A stretch of 43,020 nucleotides of DNA from positions 1-43,020 of the forward strand of contig CALUNJ010000011.1 in assembly GCA_944321975.1 (NCBI GenBank), written 5' to 3'. The notes beneath the pieces are model-generated. The model was not told the origin of the DNA, searched no databases, and worked only from the letters and a program-made list of their open reading frames with translations. Positions 8,106-16,237 of this stretch are shown piece by piece. Origin of the DNA: an uncultured Paraprevotella sp. (lineage in GTDB: Bacteria > Bacteroidota > Bacteroidia > Bacteroidales > Bacteroidaceae). Position 1 is the first letter of the stretch, and each line of letters opens with the position of its first letter. Position numbers and translations under genes: made by a program.

Positions 8106-9115
8106 CGGCCTTCGCGAGATCCGCGCGGAGCACGCGCATTACCACGTATCACCCGATAGGGCTTTTCTTTCACCACTTTGATGGAACGTTCCACAGGACG
8201 GCTGTCGCGCAACTCCGTCGGCGACAAGCGGCGATTGGTGCCGGCCGGCACGTGACGCGACGCGGTATCGGCAACCGCACCCAAACTGTCCGCACCCATC
8301 GCGGAAGCCCGCGCCGTGTCTGCCTGTTCGGGTTCTGCCTTCCGGTGGAAACGCACCAGCATGAGGTTGTGCAACACCAACAAACGTTCATCTTCGTCCG
8401 TGTCCACAGGTTTACAGTACACAAAACCGCGGATCTCACGGATGGCATGCGCCGTGTCGCCGGCCAAGCGCAATTGAGCCCGCGTGGTGGAATACAACCG
8501 TTGCGTGACCCCGGCCGTGGAGTCGTTGTCATACCGCACGTAGAATCCCGCGTAAGTCTCGCTCGTGCGGCCACGCGAAATATGGCGGGCGTCAAACCGC
8601 CACAACAAATCATCTCCACGGTGGAATGTGGTGTCGGCTTTCAGGGTGAAAGTCATACGGTCTTCCGCAAAGCGCGGCTTCAGCACGCGGAAAGCCTGCC
8701 CTTGCCAGATATTGGCGGTGTCGCCTTGGGCATCCAGATTGGCATACAGGTCTCCTTCGCCCGTGGCCGCGCCCAAGGCGGCCACATGGTCGCCATAACG
8801 CTCACGAAGACGCTGGTACATCTCGTTCAGATAAGAAGCATGCGAGGAATACCACACCATGGCCGTGTCGAATTCGGCTTCCGTGATGCCGTATTTGTCA
8901 AACACGGCGCGCACATAACGGTAACGTCTGACATCCACGCTGTCCCGGCGGCCGCCGGTCTCGGCCATAGCCTGGGCCAGATGGTAGTCATAGAGGATTT
9001 CCTCCATGTCGTCAGGCTGTATCAGCCCCGAAGGCACTCCGGGTTTACAGGCCGACAAAGCCCAAAGCCCCGTGGACAGGCAGATGGTTTTGCACAAAGA
9101 TTTCCACACTCTCAT
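8102..9115 (-). CDS. DUF4296-like lipoprotein
   Basis: 337 residues from the ATG at 9115; a GTG at 9124 would add three residues. The signal peptide ends with lipobox LSAC, so the protein is lipidated and in the envelope. The first ~110 residues after the Cys (IQPDDMEEILYDYHLAQAMAE through RYRYVRAVFDKYGITEAEFDTAMVWYSSH) match the helical DUF4296 pattern common in Bacteroidetes. The middle section is beta-rich. The C-terminal ~60 residues are rich in Arg, Pro and Ser and look disordered. The gene starts 13 bp after lspA and overlaps the next small gene by four bases. Function is not established; co-occurrence with lspA is common in the phylum and fits an envelope role. Confidence 0.8.
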   Translation of the reverse strand: MRVWKSLCKTICLSTGLWALSACKPGVPSGLIQPDDMEEILYDYHLAQAMAETGGRRDSVDVRRYRYVRAVFDKYGITEAEFDTAMVWYSSHASYLNEMYQRLRERYGDHVAALGAATGEGDLYANLDAQGDTANIWQGQAFRVLKPRFAEDRMTFTLKADTTFHRGDDLLWRFDARHISRGRTSETYAGFYVRYDNDSTAGVTQRLYSTTRAQLRLAGDTAHAIREIRGFVYCKPVDTDEDERLLVLHNLMLVRFHRKAEPEQADTARASAMGADSLGAVADTASRHVPAGTNRRLSPTELRDSRPVERSIKVVKEKPYRVIRGNARAPRGSREGR

Positions 9116-9128
9116 GACCGGCACTCGC

Positions 9129-9755
9129 TTACTGGGATATGCGTTTATGATAGAAAATCAGCAGCGCGATGATGCCGCAACTGATCGCGGCATCCGCGAA
9201 ATTGAAAATCGGACTGAAAAACACGAAATGCCGCCCGCCGACCCAAGGCATCCATTCCGGCCAATAGGTGTCGATAATGGGAAAATAGAACATGTCCACC
9301 ACCTTGCCGTGGAACGCGCTTTCGTAGCCTGTGCCGAAAGGCACGAAATCGGCCACAAAAGGTGCGGGCGGATTATTGAAGATCAGCCCATAGAACACGC
9401 AGTCGATAATATTGCCTGCCGCGCCGGCCACAATCAGGGCCACGCACACCACCATGCCTGTCGGCACCCCCTTCCGGATGATCCGGTAAAGGAGATACCC
9501 GATGACAGCCACGGCCACGATGCGGAAAGACGTCAGAAAGAGTTTGTCGAAGAACTCCCATCCGAACGCCATGCCCGGATTTTCAGTAAAAAGGATGTAG
9601 AACCAGTCGGTCACGCGGATGCTCTCGTGCATGTACATGTTCGTCTTCACCGCGATCTTGATCAGCTGGTCCGCCACCAACACCGCCACAATGACCAGCA
9701 CGGCCAGACGCCCCTGCGTGAGCCAGGGTTTCCCCTCTCCTTCCTTTTTCCCCAT
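9129..9755 (-). CDS. lspA: Lipoprotein signal peptidase (signal peptidase II)
   Basis: 208 residues with four transmembrane segments. The two catalytic aspartates are visible in AGAAGNIIDCVFYG (about 141) and in FNFADAAIS (about 188). The conserved N-terminal VADQLIK and NPGMAFG segments are present. The enzyme cleaves signal peptides of diacylated prolipoproteins at the lipobox Cys in the inner membrane. It would process the many lipoproteins of this window. A periplasmic insertion between residues 145 and 180 is longer than in the E. coli enzyme (164 aa in total), as is usual in Bacteroidetes. Its ATG shares one base with the TAA stop of the upstream DksA-like gene. Confidence 0.95.
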   Translation of the reverse strand: MGKKEGEGKPWLTQGRLAVLVIVAVLVADQLIKIAVKTNMYMHESIRVTDWFYILFTENPGMAFGWEFFDKLFLTSFRIVAVAVIGYLLYRIIRKGVPTGMVVCVALIVAGAAGNIIDCVFYGLIFNNPPAPFVADFVPFGTGYESAFHGKVVDMFYFPIIDTYWPEWMPWVGGRHFVFFSPIFNFADAAISCGIIALLIFYHKRISQ

Positions 9756-10129
9756 TATCTTTGGTTTTTAGCCTCCACGCTCAACGTGGCATGGGGCACG
9801 AGCCGCAAACGCTCCTTCGGAATCAGTTTGCCCGTCACGCGGCAGATTCCGTAGGTCTTGTTCTCAATGCGCACCAAGGCGGCCTCCAGCCCTTTGATGA
9901 ACTTCTGCTGGCGGGCGGCCAGCAAGGCCAGTTCTTCTTTCGTCTGCGTGTTTGCCCCTTCCTCCAACGCCTTATAGGTGGGCGACGTGTCGTCCACCCC
10001 GTTGTTGTCCGTGTTCATCAGCGTGCCCATCATGCTCTCATAGTCTCTTCTGGCCACAGCCAGCTTGTCCAGGATCAGTTGCTTGAACTCGGCCAGTTCT
10101 TCATCCGAATAACGTGTTTTCTCTGCCAT
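9755..10129 (-). CDS. DksA/TraR-family protein lacking the zinc-finger cysteines
   Basis: 124 residues. The N-terminal half is a long helical hairpin (DEELAEFKQLILDKLAVARRDYESMMG, then EELALLAARQQKFIKGLEAALVRIEN) like the coiled coil of DksA. It carries an acidic DDTSP near the coiled-coil tip region. The C-terminus YGICRVTGKLIPKERLRLVPHA aligns with the DksA C4 finger, but only one of the four metal-binding Cys remains. DksA-type proteins enter the RNA polymerase secondary channel and modulate initiation. Whether this version binds polymerase is inference. It sits 31 bp downstream of ileS, with no promoter seen between them, and its stop overlaps the lspA start. Confidence 0.88.
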   Translation of the reverse strand: MAEKTRYSDEELAEFKQLILDKLAVARRDYESMMGTLMNTDNNGVDDTSPTYKALEEGANTQTKEELALLAARQQKFIKGLEAALVRIENKTYGICRVTGKLIPKERLRLVPHATLSVEAKNQR

Positions 10130-10160
10130 AATGTCTTCAATGGTAAGGGTTAATATATTG

Positions 10161-13100
10161 CTAATCTTTGACTACTTTCACAGCCACTTTCTGCCCGTCG
10201 ATTTCCAGTTCCGCACCGTTCTCCACATCGGCCACCGTCAACGTGTTGGCCAACACCTGCCCACGGATATAGTCTCCATAATCCGCCACTGCCTTGTCCG
10301 TCAGGGGCGAATGGGAAAGCGTCACGGCGACGCGGTCGGTGATCTCGAAGCCCTGCTCCTTACGCAGGTTCTGTACGCGTTTCACGATTTCACGCGCCGC
10401 GCCTTCCACACGCAGCCCGTCGGTCAGGGTGATGTCCAAGGCCACCGTCAGGCTTCCTTCGTTGGCCACGGTCCATCCCGGAATGTCTTCGCTGAAGATT
10501 TCCACGTCGGCCGCGTCGACCGTAACCGTCTCCCCGCTTTCCAAGGCCACGTCCAAGGTGCCCGAAGCCTCCAGGGCCGCGATTTGCGCCTGCGGCAGTT
10601 TTTCCATGGCGGCGGCCACGGCCTTCATCAGCTTGCCGAACTTCTTGCCCATCGTGCGGAAATTGCACTTCACCTTCTTCACCAACATGCCGTCGCCTTC
10701 CACGAAGCGCAACTCTTTCACGTTCACTTCGTCCAGGATCAGCTGTTTCACGGCTTCAATGCTCTGCTGGCGCGCGGTGTCGCCCACCGGGATGGCAATG
10801 CACTGCAGGGGCTGGCGCACGATGATTTTCTCCTTCTTGCGCAAGGAAAGCACCATCGAGGTGATCTGTTGTGCCAGCTCCATGCGGTATTCCAAGGACT
10901 TGTCGATCCGGGCCTCGTCACACACGGGGAAGGTGGCCAGATGCACGCTCTCGGCCTCCGCACGCCCGGTGGCCGCCGTGAGGTCGGTGTAAAGACGGTC
11001 GGCATAATACGGCGCGATGGGCGCCATCAGCCTGGACACGGTTTCCAGGCAGGCATAAAGCGTCTGGTAGGCCGACAGTTTGTCGGTTCCCATGGTGTTG
11101 CCCCAGAAACGCTTGCGGTTCAGCCGCACGTACCAGTTGCTCACATTGTCGATGACAAAGGTTTCTATCAGGCGTCCGGCCTTCGTCGGCTCATAATCCT
11201 CGTAGCAGGCCTCCACATTCTTCACCAGCGTGTTCAGCTCCGACAAAATCCAGCGGTCAATTTCCGGGCGTTCCGCCATCGGCACGTCGGCTTCCGCATA
11301 ATGCCAGCCGTCGACGTTGGCATACATGGTCAGGAAGGAATAGGTCTGGAACAGCTTGCCGAAAAACGTCCGGCTCACTTCCTGCACGCCGGCCTCGTCG
11401 AACTTCAGGTTGTCCCAAGGCGAAGAATTGGTCAACATGTACCAGCGCACGGCATCCGAGCCATACTTCTCAATGGTGGCAAAGGGGTCTATGGCGTTGC
11501 CCAGACGCTTGGACATCTTGTTGCCATTCTTGTCCAGCACCAGTCCGTTGGAAATCACGGCCTTGTAGGCCACGCTGTCGGACACCATCGTGGAAATGGC
11601 ATGCAGGGTGAAGAACCAGCCGCGCGTCTGATCCACCCCTTCGGCGATGAAGTCTGCCGGATAAACGGTGCGCGCGTCAAACTCCTCCTTGTGCTCAAAC
11701 GGATAATGGATTTGCGCGTAAGGCATGGCGCCAGAATCGAACCACACGTCGATCAAGTCGGTTTCGCGCTTCATCGGCCTGCCCGACGGGCTTAACAGGA
11801 CCACCTCGTCCACAAAGGGGCGGTGGAGGTCTATGCGGTCGTAGTTCTCCTGGCGGTAGTCGCCCGGCACGAAGCCTTTGGCTTTAAGCGGGTTTTCGGC
11901 CATCAGCCCGGCAGCGACGGACTTCTCGATCTCCGCGTAAAGTTCGGCCACCGAACCCACGCAGATTTCCTCTCCCTCCTCCGACCGCCAGATCGGCAGG
12001 GGGGTGCCCCAATAACGGCTGCGGCTCAGGTTCCAGTCGTTCAGGTTCTCCAGCCACTTTCCGAAACGGCCGGTCCCGGTCGATGCCGGCTTCCACTTGA
12101 TGGACCGGTTCAGCTCCATCATGCGTTCCTTGGCAGCCGTGCTCTTGATGAACCAGCTATCCAGCGGATAATATAGAATAGGTTTGTCCGTGCGCCAGCA
12201 ATGTGGATAGCTATGCACGTGCTTTTCTATTTTGAAGGCCAGGCCGCGCTGTTTCAGGTCCATGCAGATTGCCACGTCCAGCGTCTCGTCCTTTTCCGTT
12301 TTCGCGGGGTCGTAAGCATTCTTCACAAATTGGCCGGCCCACGGGCGGTAAGCCTCCACATTCACACAGCGGCGCACGAAATCCTCGTCGAGGTCTTCAA
12401 TCCGGTAGAATTTTCCCGTCAAGTCGACCATCGGGCGCAACTCGCCTTTTTTGTCGACCAGATGCATCGGCGGAATGCCGGCCGCCTTGGCCACGAAAGC
12501 ATCGTCCGCACCAAACGTGGGAGCGATATGCACGATGCCCGTGCCTTCGTCCGTCGTCACGTAATCGCCCAAAATCACCCTGAAAGCCCCCTCGCCGGGA
12601 TTCACCCACGGCTGGAGCTGTTCATAGTGCATGCCTGCCAAGTCCGCCCCCAGACATTCTCCCACCACGCGGTAGGGCACCACCTTGTCGCCGGGCTTGT
12701 AGTCCTCCAAAGGCCGTTCGCCCCCCTCCGGATGCAAGTAGGCCCCCATGCGGGCCTTGGCCATCACGACCGTCACCGGCTGCCCCGTGTAGGCGTTATA
12801 AGTGCGGACACACACGTATTCGATCTTCGGCCCCACGCAAAGGGCGGTGTTCGACGAAAGGGTCCACGGCGTGGTGGTCCATGCCAGGAAACAAGGCTCC
12901 CCCCACCCCGTCATCTCCGGGCGCGGGTCGGTCATGCGGAACTGGGCCGTGACCGTAGTGTCCTTCACGTCGCGGTAACATCCCGGCTGGTTCAGCTCGT
13001 GCGAACTCAACCCCGTCCCTGCGGCGGGGGAATAAGGCTGTATGGTGTAGCCTTTATAGAGCAGTCCCTTGCGGTAAAGCTGCTGCAAGAGCCACCACAA

Positions 13101-13580
13101 GGTCTCGATGTATTTGTTGTCATAAGTGATATAAGGATGTTCCATGTCCACCCAATAGCCCATCTTATGGCTCAGGTCGGTCCATTCGGCCGTGTATTTC
13201 ATCACGTTCGTGCGGCACTTGCGGTTGTAATCCTCTATGGAAATCGTCCGGCCGATGTCTTCTTTCGTGATGCCCAATTCTTTTTCCACGCCCAGTTCCA
13301 CGGGAAGCCCGTGCGTGTCCCAGCCCGCCTTCCGCTTCACCTGGAAACCTTTCATGGTCTTGAAACGGCAGAACGTGTCTTTGATGGAACGTGCCAACAC
13401 ATGGTGGATGCCCGGATGGCCGTTGGCAGAAGGAGGCCCTTCATAAAAAATGAAAGAAGGATAACCTTCACGTTCCGTCATACTTTTGTGGAAGATGTCG
13501 GCTTCGTCCCACATCTTCAGCACCTCCTTGTTCACCTCGGTGAGGTCCAAATGCGTACGTTCTGCGAATTTGTTTGCCAT
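10161..13580 (-). CDS. ileS: Isoleucyl-tRNA synthetase
   Basis: 1139 residues from the ATG at 13580. The open frame runs 41 codons further upstream, but that part overlaps the predicted promoter and has no family similarity. Class I signatures are clear: the HIGH motif reads HPGIHH near residue 57, and KMSKRLGNA is the KMSKS loop. The large CP1 editing domain lies between them, with the DYVTTDEGTGIVHIAPTFGADD segment. The C-terminus lacks a Cys-rich zinc finger, and the overall form resembles the eukaryote-like (type 2) branch. The enzyme charges tRNA-Ile and edits Val. It heads the operon with the dksA-like gene, lspA, the DUF4296-like gene and the small hypothetical. Confidence 0.95.
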   Translation of the reverse strand: MANKFAERTHLDLTEVNKEVLKMWDEADIFHKSMTEREGYPSFIFYEGPPSANGHPGIHHVLARSIKDTFCRFKTMKGFQVKRKAGWDTHGLPVELGVEKELGITKEDIGRTISIEDYNRKCRTNVMKYTAEWTDLSHKMGYWVDMEHPYITYDNKYIETLWWLLQQLYRKGLLYKGYTIQPYSPAAGTGLSSHELNQPGCYRDVKDTTVTAQFRMTDPRPEMTGWGEPCFLAWTTTPWTLSSNTALCVGPKIEYVCVRTYNAYTGQPVTVVMAKARMGAYLHPEGGERPLEDYKPGDKVVPYRVVGECLGADLAGMHYEQLQPWVNPGEGAFRVILGDYVTTDEGTGIVHIAPTFGADDAFVAKAAGIPPMHLVDKKGELRPMVDLTGKFYRIEDLDEDFVRRCVNVEAYRPWAGQFVKNAYDPAKTEKDETLDVAICMDLKQRGLAFKIEKHVHSYPHCWRTDKPILYYPLDSWFIKSTAAKERMMELNRSIKWKPASTGTGRFGKWLENLNDWNLSRSRYWGTPLPIWRSEEGEEICVGSVAELYAEIEKSVAAGLMAENPLKAKGFVPGDYRQENYDRIDLHRPFVDEVVLLSPSGRPMKRETDLIDVWFDSGAMPYAQIHYPFEHKEEFDARTVYPADFIAEGVDQTRGWFFTLHAISTMVSDSVAYKAVISNGLVLDKNGNKMSKRLGNAIDPFATIEKYGSDAVRWYMLTNSSPWDNLKFDEAGVQEVSRTFFGKLFQTYSFLTMYANVDGWHYAEADVPMAERPEIDRWILSELNTLVKNVEACYEDYEPTKAGRLIETFVIDNVSNWYVRLNRKRFWGNTMGTDKLSAYQTLYACLETVSRLMAPIAPYYADRLYTDLTAATGRAEAESVHLATFPVCDEARIDKSLEYRMELAQQITSMVLSLRKKEKIIVRQPLQCIAIPVGDTARQQSIEAVKQLILDEVNVKELRFVEGDGMLVKKVKCNFRTMGKKFGKLMKAVAAAMEKLPQAQIAALEASGTLDVALESGETVTVDAADVEIFSEDIPGWTVANEGSLTVALDITLTDGLRVEGAAREIVKRVQNLRKEQGFEITDRVAVTLSHSPLTDKAVADYGDYIRGQVLANTLTVADVENGAELEIDGQKVAVKVVKD

Positions 13581-13620
13581 ATATCGTATCTTATTCTTTC
13601 CTATTCTGCTAAAATTTGGG

Positions 13621-13628
13621 CAAAAATA
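13621..13628 (-). promoter_or_regulatory. Candidate -7 element of the ileS operon
   Basis: Minus-strand TATTTTTG, 40 bp before the ATG at 13580, in an A/T-rich tract. The -33 element is not clear. It places the start codon at 13580 rather than at the upstream in-frame ATGs. Confidence 0.5.
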
Positions 13629-13948
13629 CAATTTTTTTTTCATTCTCTCGTGTATTTCAGAAAAAAACCGCAAGCCACATGAGGAGCACCAACAGGCACC
13701 CAAAAGGAAAGCGCGGAGGTTTGTAAAGGAAACAACAAATTACCGGAAAAAGGAGGCGACCCGAAAAGTCCCCGGTCCGCAAACCCGGACACCCCGCGGG
13801 GAAGCAAAAATCCGGCCGGCAGCAGCCGCACACCCGGAAACGAGGCAAGCCCACTCATGGCGGAAAGCATCGCAGCGGAGGTTTTCGGGACAAACACGCA
13901 GGGGCACACGGATTTTGAACAACACCGGCAAGAGCAACCGGAAATTTT

Positions 13949-14020
13949 CGCTTGAGAAAAAAATGTGAATCGCTTGAAAAAAAAACGTGAATCGCTTGAG
14001 AAAAATCCATGCGCCTCAAG
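13949..14020. repeat. 22-bp-pitched repeat array A
   Basis: The core CGCTTGAG starts at 13949, 13971 (last base A) and 13993, exactly 22 bp apart. Units one and two agree at 20 of 22 positions. Unit three keeps the first 13 bases (CGCTTGAGAAAAA) and then diverges. A further 22 bp on, at 14015, CTCAAG is the same core in inverted orientation. Each unit has an A-tract of 5-9 bases, so the tracts are phased at about two helical turns. The same core and pitch recur at 34709-34760. Confidence 0.85.
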
Positions 14021-14039
14021 ACAAGGTATAACCACCTGA

Positions 14040-14056
14040 TTGCAAATTAATTGCAA
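14040..14056. repeat. Paired TTGCAA palindromes
   Basis: Two copies of the self-complementary hexamer TTGCAA (14040-14045 and 14051-14056) lie 11 bp apart, one helical turn, 20 bp from the end of array A. Operator-like geometry, but the short length makes chance possible. Confidence 0.4.
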
Positions 14057-14214
14057 AAACACCCCATCCGGAGGGTTTACAAGGAGCAGGGGGGACACTC
14101 TCACCCGGCAACCCGCCTGCGGCGAAAGAGAGAGCTGGCCGGAGAGGAAGGCCGGAAGCCCATCTTCCTGAAAAATCCGCCATAAAAAAAACGATATAAA
14201 AGTGCCGGAAAGGC

Positions 14215-14254
14215 AAAAGCCGCACCTCCGGGATTCCCCCAAGAGGCACGGCTT
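14215..14254 (-). terminator. Intrinsic terminator of the FAS1/SusCD operon
   Basis: Minus-strand transcript: a 12-bp stem (14254-14243 with 14228-14217, two G-U pairs), a 14-nt loop that can itself close GGG/CCC, then four U residues. It lies 40 bp after the stop of the last SusD gene, with a longer U-run further downstream. Confidence 0.75.
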
Positions 14255-14293
14255 CCACACGTAAACATATGCTCTATCTGAAAAACACAACGG

Positions 14294-16225
14294 CTACATG
14301 CCTATTTGATTTTTCCAGTTCATGTACCAATTGCTTTCCGTCATCAGGAGGTTATAGAGCGCCATGTCCTGATTTTCCTCGCCGTTACGCTTGCTGACGG
14401 GATCAGCCAGCCACTCGTTCTTGTGGTAACGCTTGGCAAAGCGCATCAAGTCGTAGAAGCGTTTGCCCTCGAAACAAGTTTCCAAAGCCATTTCGTTGAG
14501 GATCATGCTGTCCACGCTGAGCTGCTCTGCGGCCAGGTTCTCCTGCGCCCACGCCACGCGGCTCTGCCCTTGATAACCGTTGACGGGCTGGCCTTCCGCA
14601 TCCAGGGAGTCCACCATCGGGTAAGCGTAATCGGGATTCAGCTCGGCATAACCGCTCCCGCGGGAATGGAGGCCGATGTTGTTGTAGGTATCCGCTCCCG
14701 TGTCCATGACCCCGTTGCGGGCAATGAAATTCCGGAAGTTGTAGCCCTCGCCCAAACCGTCCAATTCGCGGATAAAGGCGGCATCCGACTCGCTGCAATA
14801 AGCCAGCACACTGTCGTTCACGATGTCCTCGCTGATTCCCGTGGCCAGGATGGCATAGGCCAGGCGCGGATATCCGCCGCCATTCAAAGCTTCGGCCAGG
14901 CGCAGCCAGCAGTCAGTCTTGCGATAAACCGGAATGTTGCGGTTGGCCACCTTTTCGATATACTGCCAGGAAGCGTTGCTGGCCATGCCGCCCGTCGTGG
15001 TGTTGTACGTGCCGCTCGACCACACCGTGGAAAGACGCAAGTCGCCCTCGCGCAGGGCATCGTCCTCGTCCACCACCACGGGATAATGATTGCCGTCGTC
15101 GCCCAGATAGTAGTAAGACTGGGCCGCACTGATCTCCTGGATGTGGGCCGAAGGCGTAATGCTGTACCGCACCTCGGGATTCACGCTGATGGTGCCAATG
15201 CCCACGACTTCCGCGTTGTTGTACAAGTCGCGCACCTTGTTGTAATAGCCTTGGCTGGCAGCGGAGTCCATCGGAATGATGGTGAAAGTCTCGTTGCCGT
15301 AAAGGCTCGAGGCCATGCCGAAAAGGTTGCCGGAATAGGAATCGCTCGAGATATAAGAAGTTCCCGTGAGGGACGAAGTGTAACGATACCATTCCACCGT
15401 AGTGCTCCACGAAACGATATAAGGACTCTTATATCGGCCGTCTCCCACATTGCGGGTGTCCATGATCCAACGGAAATAGCAGCGCGCCGCTTCGCGGTAG
15501 TCCGACCGGCTGCCCGTGACGGAAGCCCGCCAAAGGTACAAGTCGCCCAGCACCATGTCCACGGGGAAATAGCAGTTGGGCATGAAGATGCTTCCCACGG
15601 TGTGCAGTTGCGGCCACTCCGTCAGGCTATAAGGCAAGAGGTCGGGAATGAAGTAATTGCAGATGCCCTCGATGTCCTTGCGGTCGGCATCGGCAAGGCT
15701 CACATTGCCGGCGTCTTGTTCCGTCAGCAAAGGCCTGTCGTAGAAAGGCACGCGGCCATAATTCAGCACCAGCTGCAGGTAGGTCCAGGCCCGGATGGCC
15801 TTCACCTGGGCTATTTCCTTCTCGAAAATGCGGTTGCCCCGGTTGTCGTAGGCGTTCGTGTCCGCATTGGCGATAAAATAGTTGCAGTTGTTGATGACCG
15901 CATAGTAGTCACGCGGGTTATTGTAGATGTTGTCGTCCCCCACGTTGAAATTGTAGAGGTCCTGCAAATCCGCGTCGGCGGACTGGAGCACGTTCACGAA
16001 GTCGCCGCGCACCTCACCCAGCAAGTGGGTGCGGTCGCCGATTGCCTGCAACTTGTAGATGATGCCGATCAGGGAATTGGCCGTGTCGGCAGGCGTGGTC
16101 AAATGGCTGCCATCATCATAAATCACATATTGCGAAGTCGGTTCGAGCATGTCCTCGCACGAGCCAAGGAAGCCGGCACCGGCCGCAGCCGCCGCAATGG
16201 AAAGAATATAAGATTTCAGTTTCAT
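14294..16225 (-). CDS. SusD/RagB-family nutrient-binding lipoprotein (distal pair)
   Basis: 643 residues, within the family range. Signal peptide with lipobox LGSC (Cys 23) followed by acidic residues, which fits surface export in Bacteroidetes. The N-terminal SusD-like region shows NNCNYFIANAD and the TPR-like helix KAIRAWTYLQLVLNYGRVPFYD (about 143-164), both hallmarks of the family. The C-terminal RagB/SusD region ends with LNEMALETCFEGKRFYDLMRFAKRYH (near 582-607), the conserved E-x-R-W/F-D-L segment. SusD proteins form the lid over the SusC channel and capture the ligand. Twelve bp separate it from the upstream SusC gene. It is the last gene of the operon, before the terminator. Ligand unknown. 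Confidence 0.93.
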   Translation of the reverse strand: MKLKSYILSIAAAAAGAGFLGSCEDMLEPTSQYVIYDDGSHLTTPADTANSLIGIIYKLQAIGDRTHLLGEVRGDFVNVLQSADADLQDLYNFNVGDDNIYNNPRDYYAVINNCNYFIANADTNAYDNRGNRIFEKEIAQVKAIRAWTYLQLVLNYGRVPFYDRPLLTEQDAGNVSLADADRKDIEGICNYFIPDLLPYSLTEWPQLHTVGSIFMPNCYFPVDMVLGDLYLWRASVTGSRSDYREAARCYFRWIMDTRNVGDGRYKSPYIVSWSTTVEWYRYTSSLTGTSYISSDSYSGNLFGMASSLYGNETFTIIPMDSAASQGYYNKVRDLYNNAEVVGIGTISVNPEVRYSITPSAHIQEISAAQSYYYLGDDGNHYPVVVDEDDALREGDLRLSTVWSSGTYNTTTGGMASNASWQYIEKVANRNIPVYRKTDCWLRLAEALNGGGYPRLAYAILATGISEDIVNDSVLAYCSESDAAFIRELDGLGEGYNFRNFIARNGVMDTGADTYNNIGLHSRGSGYAELNPDYAYPMVDSLDAEGQPVNGYQGQSRVAWAQENLAAEQLSVDSMILNEMALETCFEGKRFYDLMRFAKRYHKNEWLADPVSKRNGEENQDMALYNLLMTESNWYMNWKNQIGM

Positions 16226-16237
16226 AAGAGGCTGAGT

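Larger units (their letters stand above)
13629..14214. other. Gene-free intergenic region
   Basis: About 590 bp between the ileS promoter and the terminator of the SusCD operon. Open frames on both strands here (for example 13640-14290 minus) have low-complexity, Cys/Phe/Ser-rich translations, run through the repeat array and terminator, and are not credible genes. The region contains the 22-bp-pitched array (13949-14020), two TTGCAA sites 11 bp apart (14040-14056) and a GC-rich segment (about 14057-14150) of unknown role. Confidence 0.7.

Noticed and set aside
13581-13703. N-terminal extension of ileS
   Set aside because: It covers the predicted -7 element and has no similarity to synthetases; the ATG at 13580 begins the conserved domain.
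13949-14020. CRISPR array
   Set aside because: The whole 22-bp unit repeats without separate unique spacers, there are only three or four units, and no cas genes are present.
14057-14150. TPP- or cobalamin-type riboswitch
   Set aside because: No recognisable conserved core, and it does not directly precede a metabolic gene.
13640-14290. 216-codon minus-strand open frame in the intergenic region
   Set aside because: It runs through the terminator and the 22-bp repeats up to the ileS promoter, and its translation is Phe/Ser/Cys-rich low complexity.
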